Assembly (NCBI GenBank): GCA_026003895.1
Contig: BPIC01000003.1
Coordinates: 425,148-489,147 of the forward strand
Reading direction: 5' to 3'
DNA: 64,000 nt
From: Dehalococcoidia bacterium
GTDB taxonomy: Bacteria; Chloroflexota; Dehalococcoidia; SpSt-223
A model generated the notes under the pieces. It did no database searches. It was not told the origin of the DNA and saw only the letters and a program-made list of their open reading frames with translations. Below, piece after piece: positions 1-8,718 of the stretch; positions within the stretch are counted from its first letter, which is position 1; the number at the start of each line of letters is the position of its first letter. A program made the position numbers and the translations under genes.

Positions 1-581
1 GCGCAGGCGAGATCGAGCACCCGGTCAACGCGGCCGTCGGGTGGGAGCGGCGCACGGTCGATCATGTCTTGATTGCGCTCGTCGTTGTCGTTCCGCCCGA
101 AATAGAGCATCTTGGTGCCGTAGTGATAGAGATAACCGGCGAGGGGATCGCCGGCATAGCCGCCCGGCTGGCGGTGGAACTCGACCTTGGCGAAGTAGTC
201 TGGGTAGGCGAGGGTGGGGTCCAAGATGAGCCGACCCGGCCCCTTGCGCTCGGCCTCTTCCAGCTCGCGCAGCAGTTCGGCCTCGCGCTTGCGGTAGGTC
301 TCGGGCAGCGCCACCGCCCGCATGTCTTGGGTAGACCGAAAGAGCCGCTGATGCGCTTGGAGGACTGGCAAGTGGGCGAGGAACGGTTGCATCTCGTCAA
401 CGGTTGCCGGCGGTCGACCGTGCGTTGCTTCAAACTCGGCGACGGCCTGCTCATAGCGTTGCCAGACGGCAGGCTCGACGGCGTCGTGATCGAACACCTT
501 CATCCCTTCGATGAAATCGAGATAGGCGGCGTCGTCGCGCTCGGTCGCCCCGTCCAGTGTCCCGATTCGGCGATAGTGCAT
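1..581 (-). CDS. SAM-dependent methyltransferase with conserved N-terminal domain, C-terminus beyond window
   Basis: Only the first ~193 residues lie inside the window. The ATG at 581 follows a GGAGGTGAGGC ribosome site. The visible part is an N-terminal domain that closely matches the first half of the complete gene at 18793-19854: both carry YLDF(I/V)EG near residue 20, TYRKREAELL, YPDYF, and DPLAGY(L/I)YHYGTK followed by a DDN/NDN-rich stretch just before the SAM-binding motif. The methyltransferase assignment comes from that paralog; here only the beginning of motif I (RVLDLAC) is reached. The N-terminal domain itself is not a family I can name. It is divergent from the flavin oxidoreductase to its right. 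Confidence 0.75.
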   Translation of the reverse strand, partial: MHYRRIGTLDGATERDDAAYLDFIEGMKVFDHDAVEPAVWQRYEQAVAEFEATHGRPPATVDEMQPFLAHLPVLQAHQRLFRSTQDMRAVALPETYRKREAELLRELEEAERKGPGRLILDPTLAYPDYFAKVEFHRQPGGYAGDPLAGYLYHYGTKMLYFGRNDNDERNQDMIDRAPLPPDGRVDRVLDLAC

Positions 582-690
582 GCCTCACCTCCAGCGGCGA
601 TCCTATTGAGCGGCCGGCAAGGGGTCAATCGCCGCGTTGCCGGCGTGGCGGAGGCGGCGGATAATGCCAAGGAAGCCGCCGGGAGGGATG

Positions 691-2667
691 ATGGCGTATC
701 CTCATCTGTTTTCACCGCTGACGGTCGGACCGCTGCGCCTTCCTCATCGGATCGTGATGCTGCCGCACGCCGGTTTTGCCGATGTTGGCGAAAAGCCGGG
801 CACGCGCACCGGGCAGTATCTCGCGGAGCGTGCAAAGAACGGCGCAGCGTGGATCGTCACCGGGCTGGCCGTCGCTCACCCGCACCTTCTCCCGCGGGGC
901 GTGACCCGTGGTGGCTGGGACGACTCGATTCGTCCCTACCTCGAAACGATCGTCGGCTGGGTGAAGCCGCATGGCGCGTATCTGACGACCCAACTATCTC
1001 ACTCTGGCCACAATGGGCCCGGCGCCGATCAGCTCAAGCCAAACTGGTCTGCGTCGCAGGTGCCGAGCCCGTTCAACCTCGAAACGCCGCTCGCGATTCG
1101 TCAGGCGGAGATCGACAGTGTGGTGGAGTATTTCGCACGAACAGCGCGGAACTTTCAGGCAGCCGGGATCGATGGCCTCGAAGTCCAGACCGCCGGCGAC
1201 TATCTGCTCGGGTCGTTCCTCTCGCCGGTGCTCAATCACCGGACTGATGACTACGGCGGTCCGCTCGAGAACCGGGCGAGGTTGGTGCTCGACGTACTGC
1301 GGGCCATCCGCGCCGAGGTCGGCCCCGGCTTTGCGCTCGGCATTCGCACCAGTGGCACGCGGCTGATCCGCGGCTTCGACGACACCGAGGATTGCCTCGC
1401 CTTCTGCCGCTTGGTTGCGGAAAGCGGGCTGATCGACTTCATCTCGGTGATGCACGGTTCCTACTACGATCACTTGGCGTTTGGGCCGAGCATGCGGCTG
1501 CCGCGTGGCAACGCCTTGCCGAGTGCGGCCCGCATCCGGGCGGCGACCGGCCTGCCAGTGATCGCCGCCAACCGCCTCGATGATGCGGCGTTTGCTGACC
1601 GGGCGATTGCGGATGGCGCGACCGATCTCATTGGCATTGCGCGCGGCTTGCTTGCCGATCCCGCTTGGATCCGCAAGGTGCGCGAGGGACGGCTGGATGA
1701 CATTCGGCCCTGCATCGCCTGCAACCACTGCAACGCCCGTCTCTTTCTGCGCAAGGAGGGGCAATGCGCCGTCAACCCGCAGATGGGCCAAGAGGCCCGC
1801 TTCGGCGACGACCAGCTTCGTTCGGCTGGTTCGGCGAAACGAATCGTCGTGGTGGGTGGAGGGCCGGCTGGAATGGAAGCGGCGCGCGTCGCTGCACTCC
1901 GTGGCCACCATGTGACCCTCTACGAGGCGAGTGACCGCCTTGGTGGGCAGATCGTGCTGGCGGCGCGTGCGCCCTTCCGGCAGGACCTCATCCGGATCGT
2001 CGAGTGGCAAGCGCGCCAACTCGCCGCGCTCGGCGTCGATGTCCGCTGCCAGACGCCGATCGACGCAAATCACCCGGCACTTGCCGACGCAGACCACATT
2101 GTCGTCGCCACCGGCTCGACGCCCGAACGCCTCGGAATTTCGCTGTTTTATCCCGGCTACGGCCCGATCCAGAACGAGGGCGCAACGATCGTCACCAGTT
2201 GGGAGGCGCTGAGCGATCCGGAGACGCTCGGCGCGATGGTGCTGGTTGTTGACGAAGACCTGACCCAAGCAGGACCCTCCATTGCGCTTCACCTCGCACA
2301 CGCGGGGAAACGCGTCCAAATCGCGACGACCGCGGTGCAATTGGGGCTCCCGGAGTTGGAGCGGACGAATGAGTTGCATCAGACACTGGAGGACTTGCTC
2401 CGCGCTGGCGTCACGATCCATCCATTCACGGCGGTGCGCCGTGCTGCCCCCGGCCGGGTAGTCGTTGAACATGTTCTCACCCGTGAGGAGCGGGAGATCG
2501 TGGGGATCGACGCGATTGTTCTGGTCACCGGCTGGCGATCGAACACCGCACTGCTCGATGCCTTGCTCGCCGCTGGTCGCCCGGCGATTGGAGTGGGCGA
2601 CTGCCTAGCGCCCCGCCGGCTGATCGGCGCGATCCACGATGGCTTCTTCGCCGGCGCGAGCCTCTGA
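691..2667 (+). CDS. NADH:flavin oxidoreductase, old yellow enzyme / 2,4-dienoyl-CoA reductase type
   Basis: A ~659-residue, three-part enzyme. Residues 1-340 are an FMN-binding TIM barrel (LFSPLTVGPLRLPHRIVM at the start). It is followed by a 4Fe-4S cysteine cluster (CIACNHCN, then C after 11 residues). The C-terminal part has an FAD/NAD Rossmann fold with VVVGGGPAGMEAAR near residue 390. Family members reduce enones, dienoyl-CoAs or demethylate amines; the substrate here is unknown. ATG 688 and ATG 691 are adjacent, and 691 is preferred because GGGAGGG sits directly against 688. The 3' end overlaps the convergent deacetylase-like gene by 63 bases. Confidence 0.85.
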   Translation: MAYPHLFSPLTVGPLRLPHRIVMLPHAGFADVGEKPGTRTGQYLAERAKNGAAWIVTGLAVAHPHLLPRGVTRGGWDDSIRPYLETIVGWVKPHGAYLTTQLSHSGHNGPGADQLKPNWSASQVPSPFNLETPLAIRQAEIDSVVEYFARTARNFQAAGIDGLEVQTAGDYLLGSFLSPVLNHRTDDYGGPLENRARLVLDVLRAIRAEVGPGFALGIRTSGTRLIRGFDDTEDCLAFCRLVAESGLIDFISVMHGSYYDHLAFGPSMRLPRGNALPSAARIRAATGLPVIAANRLDDAAFADRAIADGATDLIGIARGLLADPAWIRKVREGRLDDIRPCIACNHCNARLFLRKEGQCAVNPQMGQEARFGDDQLRSAGSAKRIVVVGGGPAGMEAARVAALRGHHVTLYEASDRLGGQIVLAARAPFRQDLIRIVEWQARQLAALGVDVRCQTPIDANHPALADADHIVVATGSTPERLGISLFYPGYGPIQNEGATIVTSWEALSDPETLGAMVLVVDEDLTQAGPSIALHLAHAGKRVQIATTAVQLGLPELERTNELHQTLEDLLRAGVTIHPFTAVRRAAPGRVVVEHVLTREEREIVGIDAIVLVTGWRSNTALLDALLAAGRPAIGVGDCLAPRRLIGAIHDGFFAGASL

Positions 2668-3602
2668 CCGGTGATGGGCGACGGCGGCGGCCAGAGTGAG
2701 CCGGTGAAGGGCGACGAGGCTGTCGCGGTTGAGCAAGGGGCCGGTGTAGCCGCCGCCGGGGACGAAGGCGATCGGCAGACCGCGCTGGCGCGCCCACCTG
2801 AAGACGAGGTGCTCACGTCCTTCGAGCAGTGCGCCATCGATGCCGGGATAGCCGCCGATCGGGCAGTGCTGGCGTGCGTCCATTCCCGCGTAATAGAGAA
2901 CGAGTCCGAAGGAGTCGCCGTCCAACTCGGCGAGACGGCGCTCGATGATGGGGAGATAGGCGGCGGCGCGACGAACGAGGTCGAGCGCGTTGCCTCGGGT
3001 TGGGGTAGAGCGGTCGAAGGCGTTCACTGAGACGTCGACGAGGCGAATTGCAGGGTTGCCGGCAATGAGTGAGCCCGTCCCACCGCTGCAATGGGCGTCG
3101 AGATCCAGAATGAGCAGGCGCTCGGCGCCGGCGTGGAGCGCGGCGGAGGCTGCTCGAACAAGGGAATTAAAAGTGCAGACGCCGTTGCCGCGATCGCGCC
3201 GGGCGTGGCGGAGGCCGAGGCTGAGCGAGCCAGCGACGCCATCCGTCAGAGCGGCAAGCGCGGCCTGCACCACGCCACCCCCATTGCCATCACCATCCGC
3301 CACAGCCCGGGGTCCCAGCGAAAGCCTTGCGATTCGGCGAGGGCGCGCGGGGCGCCAGTCCGAACGGCGCGAACGTAGGCAGGCGCGTGGATCGTGAGCA
3401 CGTCCTCTTCACCGAGTGCGGGCGGTTCTTCAAGCGCGAGGCCGGGGATGGGGTCGGCAGCGAGCGAGTCGGCGATCCACCCGGCTTTGCGGGTCGTCTC
3501 GACGCTAGAGGCCGCGCCGACGTATTCTGGCCTGAAGAACAGGCGGACCGGCGGCCGCTCGCTCGCCGTCGCTTGGCTGGACAAGCTGCCGGCGAGCGCC
3601 AA
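2605..3602 (-). CDS. Histone deacetylase family protein, frameshifted
   Basis: Two overlapping reading frames together give one HDAC/AcuC-like protein. The N-terminal part ends at LWRMVMAMG and the C-terminal part resumes at GGVVQAALAAL. Adding one G to the five-G run near 3288 joins them. Zinc-site residues are visible: DLDAH (Asp and His), YYAGMDA (Asp) and GGGY (Tyr). The usual His-His pair reads RH (LRHARRDRG), so one general-base histidine is absent. The start is uncertain: 3602 is a TTG, and the same frame continues upstream into SRRAVLAGLGALALAGS, which looks like a Tat or Sec signal with no normal start codon in view. Substrates of bacterial members are small acylated amines or proteins. 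Confidence 0.7.
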
Positions 3603-3717
3603 CGCGCCCAGCCCGGCGAGGACGGCACGCCGCGATGGCCGATCGGCCGTCGTGCGGGCGCTCTACCCGTGCCCGCCGAGCGCCCCAGTCGTTCGCGCTC
3701 GGCACGGGCCGGCTTTG

Positions 3718-4197
3718 CTAGGCGGTTGCTGTCGACTGCATTTCGTCGAGCGCGGCGATGACCTCGGCGACGTGCTTGTTCGGGTTCACCTTGCGCCAAA
3801 CGCGCTGGACCGTGCCATCCGGCCCGATCAGGAAGGTGGTCCGCTCGATGCCGAAATACTTCTTGCCGTACATGCTCTTCTCAACCCAAACCCCATAGGC
3901 CTCGGCAACGGAGTGGTCCTCGTCGGCGAGCAGGGGGAACGGCAAGCCGTGCTTCTTCGCGAACTTCTCGTGACTCTTGACACTATCGGGGGATGCCCCA
4001 AGCACCGCGACGCCGCGGCTCTGCAGCGCCGCGATGTTGTCCCGAAACGCGCACGCTTCGGTGGTGCAGCCGGGCGTGTCGTCCTTTGGATACCAATAGA
4101 GCAGGACGGGTTGTTTGCCACGGAAGTCGGCGAGAGAAACCGTTCCGTCGACGGTCGGCAGCGTGAAGTCGGGCGCCTGATCGCCTTCGCGGATCAT
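3718..4197 (-). CDS. bcp: Thioredoxin-dependent peroxiredoxin, Bcp/PrxQ type
   Basis: 159 residues, full length for the BCP/PrxQ group. It reduces hydroperoxides using thioredoxin in the cytoplasm. The peroxidatic cysteine is C44 in KDDTPGCTTEAC and the resolving cysteine is C49, the atypical 2-Cys spacing of E. coli Bcp. The second half (FGIERTTFLIGPDG, then RVWRKVNPNKH) is standard for the family. The ATG at 4197 opens MIREGDQAPDFTLP, the canonical N-terminus. It is a monocistron between two minus-strand genes. Confidence 0.93.
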   Translation of the reverse strand: MIREGDQAPDFTLPTVDGTVSLADFRGKQPVLLYWYPKDDTPGCTTEACAFRDNIAALQSRGVAVLGASPDSVKSHEKFAKKHGLPFPLLADEDHSVAEAYGVWVEKSMYGKKYFGIERTTFLIGPDGTVQRVWRKVNPNKHVAEVIAALDEMQSTATA

Positions 4198-4268
4198 CGA
4201 TACCTCTGCTCCTTAGGGTCTCCGATCAGGATAGCCCTGCGACGCAATGTCGAGCAGGCGCACCTCGC

Positions 4269-4775
4269 TCAGGGGACCGGCTCGATTCGGACGCGCGTGG
4301 CATGCAAGTTGGTTGACGTCGCGGTTGCGAGAACGTCGCCATTGAGCGCGTGCTCTGTCCAGCGATGGCGGCCGGAAAGGGTGTCGGTCACTGGGTCATA
4401 GACGAACGTTGCCGACCATGTCTCGCTGCCAGTCGGGACCCCGTCCTGATCCGAGATGTTGGAAAAGACGGTTACGGCGATCGCGCCGTCTGGCCGGATG
4501 CCCCACTGGCCGACCCCAGCACTCTCATAGCGAGGAGCTGGCAAGCCTGGCCACGCCGCGGCGAGCGGCGTATCGAAAACAAGCGCAATGCCGCCTGGCA
4601 GCAGGGCCATCGGGAGCACCCGCCAGCGATCGACCGCCTCCCAGCGAATGACCCAAGCGCCCTCTGGACCGAACCCCTGCGCTGCCGCCGGCGACGTGGC
4701 GGTCGCCAGTGCGGCCCCCGCCGCGCCAAACGCTGCTGCCTTCACCGCTCCTCGCCGGCTGATCCGCTCGCTCAT
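4269..4775 (-). CDS. Tat-exported protein of unknown function
   Basis: 168 residues. The N-terminus has a twin-arginine signal (SERISRRGAVKAAAFG), an Ala-rich hydrophobic stretch and a likely AxA cleavage near residue 33 (SPAAAQG), so a folded secreted protein is expected. The mature part is beta-rich (WSATFVYDPVTDTLSGRHRW) and resembles generic lipocalin/DUF-like export proteins, but I recognise no family. No cofactor motif is visible. It has its own ribosome site (AAAGGAGC) upstream of ATG 4775. Confidence 0.65.
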   Translation of the reverse strand: MSERISRRGAVKAAAFGAAGAALATATSPAAAQGFGPEGAWVIRWEAVDRWRVLPMALLPGGIALVFDTPLAAAWPGLPAPRYESAGVGQWGIRPDGAIAVTVFSNISDQDGVPTGSETWSATFVYDPVTDTLSGRHRWTEHALNGDVLATATSTNLHATRVRIEPVP

Positions 4776-4840
4776 CGAATGCTCCTTTCGGCTCTCGAAG
4801 CGAGAGCCTAGAAAGCTCGCGCTGGCACTGTCAAGCAGGT

Positions 4841-5689
4841 CTACCGAAAGTCCAACCAGCCGTCTGCTTTCGCGAACAAAATCGCGCCTTCCTCACTCGC
4901 CAGTGGCGGCTCCTCGGCGCCGGCGGTGCGCTCGAAATAGCTCCCGGCGGGCAGCGGTGTCTCGCCGAGGCGGGCACTCCCCGTGATGACGAAGGCTTCG
5001 AAGCCAGCGGTGTGGCGGCCGGGACGCGCTTGGCGATAGCCCGGCGCGAGGCGGAGGAGCAGCGACTGCGCTCCGGTCCACGGGTTCTTGCTCAAGACTT
5101 TGAACGCGACCCGCTCGAGGTCGAAGCCGTCCAGCGGGCCTTCGCAGCGGGCGAACACTGGCCCCGGCTGCCACGGAACGAGCCGGCTGTCGAGCATCTT
5201 GACGAAGCCGCGTGGTCCGAGCGCTGCGTCGGGGTCATCGGTGGTGACACAGCGTCCAGCCTCGGACTCGGGCCGGACGCGCCGCGAGGCAGGGCCGCTC
5301 TCGTCGCATTCGCCTTGGATACCGAGCAGGGCGACAAACCCCTCCTCGGTGGCGGCGGTGTGCACCCAGCCGGGCGGCCGCCAAAAATATCCCCACTCGT
5401 GGATCGTCCCTTCGCCACCCAGCCAGCACGACCCGCCCAAACAGAAGCATTCTTCAACGCTGTCGTGGTAGGCATAGGTCAGATCGCGGTAGCCAGGGGC
5501 GAGACGGATCAGGTCGAGCCGCCGCGTCGTGGCTGGGTCAAGCCGAAGGGTCTTCTGGTCGTACTTGGCGTACGTCTCGGCCACTTGCTCGGCCGGACCG
5601 AGGTTGGCGCGCCATTCCGGCGCCATTGCCTTGATCACCTCTCCCCCGTTTTGCCACGCCATCGTGCTCGTGTCGACAATTCGCGCCAT
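4841..5689 (-). CDS. Bicupin-fold protein (DUF4437-like)
   Basis: 282 residues with two beta-barrel cupin halves. Half one contains YHDSVEECFCLGG and PPGWVHTA around residues 70-110, and half two contains RHTAGFEAFVITGSARLG around residues 230-250. The repeated pattern of an ordered strand, a Glu/His-bearing turn and a second strand supports a metal-binding cupin. Cupins of this shape are dioxygenases, isomerases or sensors, and I cannot say which this is. ATG 5689 has the ribosome site GAGGAGGCC. Its neighbours (Tat protein, FAD monooxygenase) suggest an accessory catabolic setting. Confidence 0.65.
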   Translation of the reverse strand: MARIVDTSTMAWQNGGEVIKAMAPEWRANLGPAEQVAETYAKYDQKTLRLDPATTRRLDLIRLAPGYRDLTYAYHDSVEECFCLGGSCWLGGEGTIHEWGYFWRPPGWVHTAATEEGFVALLGIQGECDESGPASRRVRPESEAGRCVTTDDPDAALGPRGFVKMLDSRLVPWQPGPVFARCEGPLDGFDLERVAFKVLSKNPWTGAQSLLLRLAPGYRQARPGRHTAGFEAFVITGSARLGETPLPAGSYFERTAGAEEPPLASEEGAILFAKADGWLDFR

Positions 5690-5842
5690 CCGGCCTCCTC
5701 TCCCTTCCGCTCGCCAACGACGGCGGCACGCTCCGTCCTTTGCGAGACGGGACTCGCAGAGGATAGCCTGATGGTGCGGATGCGGCGCACGGAGGCGCGA
5801 TCGATCGGCAGTTTCGGCTGCTGCGCCGCTGGAGGGCGCTGC

Positions 5843-6067
5843 TCACGGCCGCTCTCCGCCGAACGAGCGGCGGCGTGTCGCCATACTCATCCACGCGCTC
5901 AGCTCGGATGGCGCGAGCGGTTGCTGGCGGGTCATCGTGAACTTGCCTTCGCTGGCGCACCGGCCGATCCCCATCGGCGGGCCTGATTTCTCGAGGAAGC
6001 GGGATTCGACCGGCCCGACGATCAGCTCGACTCCTGGCAGGATCTGGCTGATCTGGCCGCGGACCAA
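5843..6067 (-). CDS. Small hypothetical protein
   Basis: A frame of about 74 residues fills the otherwise empty space between the bicupin and the monooxygenase. Its codons end overwhelmingly in G or C, as in the surrounding genes, which supports coding. Visible sequence includes GQISQILPGVELIVGPVES and FTMTRQQPLAPSELSAW. The start is unclear: a TTG at 6067 is the best in-frame candidate, and the frame stays open further upstream without an ATG or GTG. No family recognised. It may be the 3' end of a gene whose start has been lost. Confidence 0.4.
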   Translation of the reverse strand: MVRGQISQILPGVELIVGPVESRFLEKSGPPMGIGRCASEGKFTMTRQQPLAPSELSAWMSMATRRRSFGGERP

Positions 6068-6175
6068 CCCTTTCGTGGCGCGGAGTGTGCCTCGGCTCGC
6101 CGCAGAACCGGCTTTCCCATTGTCCGCGCACCGACAGACCGCTAGGCTGGCGAAATGTGCGCGAGGGAGGAGCCA

Positions 6176-7756
6176 GTGACCGAGATCGACGTGCTGATCG
6201 CCGGTGGCGGGCCGGTGGGATTGATGCTCGCTTGCGAACTGCAGCGGCGCGGCGTCTCCTACCGGATCGTTACCCAACTAATGGCGATCGACCCCCACTC
6301 GCGGGCGATCGGCATGCAGCCGCGTACCCTCGAAATCCTCGCTCCGCTCGGCGTCACGGACCGCCTTGCGGCCGCCGGCAACTGGGTCGACGGCATCACC
6401 GTTTCCAGCGAGGGGCGGGAGCGTGCCGACATCGACTTGCAAGGCCTCGCCGGCGAGACACCCTATCCGCGGATCCTGATCGTCCCAGAAGCCGAGACCG
6501 AGGCGGCCCTCGAGGCGGCCCTTGTCCGCTTGGGAGGCCGGGTCGAGCGCGGTCGGGCGCTGACCGGCTTTGACCACGCTGCGGATGGCGTGACCGCTAC
6601 CGTGAACGGAGATAGCGGTGAGGAGACGATCCGGGCGCGTTGGCTTGTCGGCTGCGACGGTGCGCACAGCGTTGTTCGGCATACACTCGGTCTCGGCTTC
6701 GAGGGCGCCCAGTTTCCGGAGCGTTTCTGGCTCGCCGATGTCCAGATGAACTGGAGCCGGACGCTTGATCGCGCCCACGCGTTTTTTCACCCAGACGGCA
6801 TCGCAGTCGCTTTTCCCTTTGGCAACGACCGCTGGCGGGTGATGATGGATGTTCCTGACCAGCGTGATGCTGCCGATCCGACGCTCGAGCGCCTGAGGGC
6901 AGCGTTCTCGGAGCGCGCCGGCCAGGCGGTAGCGATGGCGGACCCGCGCTGGATCGGCGCCTTCGCTGTCCATCATCGGATGGTCGAAACGTTTCGGCGC
7001 GGCCGGGTCTTCCTCGCTGGCGACGCCGCCCACATCCATAGCCCGGTCGGCGGTCAGGGGATGAACACGGGGATTCAGGACGCGCACAACCTCGCTTGGA
7101 AGCTGGCGATCGTCATCCACGGGCGTGCTACCGAGGCGCTGCTCGACACCTACGACGCCGAACGGCGGCCGGTGGCGCGGCGGCTGCTGCGCGATGTCGG
7201 CCGCGCAACGCACGTGGTGACCGGGCTCCACCCCGCGCTGCGGCTGTTCCGCGATCAGGTATTGCTCCGCCTCGTGCAACTTGGGCCGATCCGCGCCCTC
7301 ATCTCGCAGCGTGTGGCGGAGTTTGACGTCTCATACGAGGAGTCGTTGTTGAGCTCCGGCCGCGGCCACCCGGCGCCCGGCCGGCGCGCCCCGTTCGTTT
7401 TCCTCACCCGGCCCGATGGCCGCAGCGCTACCATCTTCGATGTCTTCGACACGGTCGGCTTCACCGCGCTCGTCTTTGCCGGGCTGTCGGCTGGCGACGC
7501 GGCAACGGCGGCAGCGACGGTGGCCCGCGGAGCGCTCGGCGATCTCGGGTCGGTCGTCGTCGTCGCGCCAAGCGTCTCTGCCGACTGGGACGGACCCCTG
7601 CTGCTGGATCGCAGCGGCGCAGCGCACCAGCGCTATGGCGCGAGCAATGGGGCGCTTGTCCTCGTCCGGCCGGATGGCTACCTCGGCTTCCGTGGCAGGC
7701 TGGACGACGGTCCGTCTCTCATGAGGTACCTCCAGCGTGCGCACGTCGCGGCGTGA
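6176..7756 (+). CDS. FAD-dependent aromatic-ring-type monooxygenase
   Basis: About 526 residues of the class A flavoprotein monooxygenase family (PheA/TfdB/MhpA-like), which hydroxylates aromatic or quinone substrates with NAD(P)H and O2. Motifs: IAGGGPVGLMLACEL binds FAD at the N-terminus, GCDGAHSVVR is the DG motif near residue 160, and FLAGDAAHIHSPVGGQGMN is the GD motif near residue 285. The C-terminal ~130 residues form the thioredoxin-like domain of this group. GTG 6176 is chosen because GGGAGGAG lies six bases upstream; an in-frame ATG at 6155 lacks such a site. Substrate unknown. Confidence 0.88.
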   Translation: MTEIDVLIAGGGPVGLMLACELQRRGVSYRIVTQLMAIDPHSRAIGMQPRTLEILAPLGVTDRLAAAGNWVDGITVSSEGRERADIDLQGLAGETPYPRILIVPEAETEAALEAALVRLGGRVERGRALTGFDHAADGVTATVNGDSGEETIRARWLVGCDGAHSVVRHTLGLGFEGAQFPERFWLADVQMNWSRTLDRAHAFFHPDGIAVAFPFGNDRWRVMMDVPDQRDAADPTLERLRAAFSERAGQAVAMADPRWIGAFAVHHRMVETFRRGRVFLAGDAAHIHSPVGGQGMNTGIQDAHNLAWKLAIVIHGRATEALLDTYDAERRPVARRLLRDVGRATHVVTGLHPALRLFRDQVLLRLVQLGPIRALISQRVAEFDVSYEESLLSSGRGHPAPGRRAPFVFLTRPDGRSATIFDVFDTVGFTALVFAGLSAGDAATAAATVARGALGDLGSVVVVAPSVSADWDGPLLLDRSGAAHQRYGASNGALVLVRPDGYLGFRGRLDDGPSLMRYLQRAHVAA

Positions 7757-7758
7757 CT

Positions 7759-7791
7759 GCGCTCGGAAGCGTCGAGGCGACAGCCGAGCGC
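7759..7791. terminator. Inverted repeat between convergent genes
   Basis: GCGCTCGG and CCGAGCGC form an 8-bp stem with a 17-base loop between the stops of the monooxygenase and the hydrolase. There is no T-run on either side, so termination is likely only by position and structure. Confidence 0.4.
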
Positions 7792-7809
7792 CGGTCGCGG
7801 TGAGGATGA

Positions 7810-8619
7810 TCAGTCGGCGAGGAAGGCGTCCACGAGCTTCGCCAACCCCTCCGCATTCCCGAGGTGGGGGAAGCTGCCGCCGCGGTCCAGCCGCCCTACT
7901 CGCCCATGGCGTAACCGCTCAGCTTGCCAGTCGGCTTCGAAGGCCAAGGAGTCGCCCTCGGTGGCGACGATCAGCGTTGGATGGTTCACGGCGTCGAGTG
8001 CCGCGAGCCCCTCGTTCCAAACTGCGATCGCGACATACGGTCGATACCAATAGGCGCCGGCTTGGAGGCGAGCAGTCCAGACCAGCCGGGTGTACTCGGG
8101 CACCAATTCGTCGGGCACACCAGCATCCTTCAAATAGGCAGCCGTCCGTGCCCAGCCTCGTCCGACGGCCTCGCCAGTGGAGTCGAAGTCGTTCGGTGCG
8201 GCGTTGCCGATGATCCGATAGCGCCGCTCCCAACTGCGGTAGATCGGCAGCCCAGCGAGCACAAGCCGCCGCACTGCGCCCGGTGATGCGGCAGCGAGCG
8301 CCACAGCCACCGCTGCTCCGCTGTGATGACCGATCACATCGACTGGCCCGAGGCCGAGCGCGTCGAGAAAGCGCGCTGTCGCTCGCGCGTAGTCGCTCAT
8401 GAAGGGCGCGTCGGGAAACCCCTCGGAGTCGCCAAGCCCTGGCAGGTCGAAGGCGACCACGCGCCGTCGCGCCGCGAGATACGGGATCGCCACGAGCCAT
8501 TCGGTGGATGACGCCGGACATTGCGCCAGCACCAAGAGCGGCGGGTTGCCGCTTCCTGCTTCGCGATAATGCAATTGCATCCCTTCGACTTGAACGAAGG
8601 CGCGCCGGATCGACGTCAT
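7810..8619 (-). CDS. Alpha/beta-hydrolase fold protein with His at the nucleophile position
   Basis: 269 residues with the classic order: VQVEGMQLHYREAGSG, FDLPGLGDSEG, nucleophile elbow, then C-terminal TLIVATEGDSLAF and SFPHLGNAEGL carrying the likely catalytic His. The elbow reads IGHHSGAAV. Aligned to G-x-Ser-x-G this puts His99 where the serine belongs, with a serine one position later. The fold is clear, but ordinary esterase chemistry is doubtful. ATG 8619 is preceded by GGGAGGG. It diverges from the SDR gene at 8719. Confidence 0.8.
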   Translation of the reverse strand: MTSIRRAFVQVEGMQLHYREAGSGNPPLLVLAQCPASSTEWLVAIPYLAARRRVVAFDLPGLGDSEGFPDAPFMSDYARATARFLDALGLGPVDVIGHHSGAAVAVALAAASPGAVRRLVLAGLPIYRSWERRYRIIGNAAPNDFDSTGEAVGRGWARTAAYLKDAGVPDELVPEYTRLVWTARLQAGAYWYRPYVAIAVWNEGLAALDAVNHPTLIVATEGDSLAFEADWQAERLRHGRVGRLDRGGSFPHLGNAEGLAKLVDAFLAD

Positions 8620-8718
8620 CGGTTCCCTCCCGCTCGCTGGCAGCATACCGCCTCGTGCCTCGTTCTTGGGTTCATGGCCGTGCTTCCGAGCGGGTCCGTC
8701 GCGTGGTAGGATGCCAGC

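Noticed and set aside
994..2472. Long open frame opposite the flavin oxidoreductase
   Set aside because: High-GC genes leave long open shadows on the other strand. It has no family motif and lies fully inside a well-supported gene. The same applies to the long minus-strand frame over the binding-protein gene (43250-44911).
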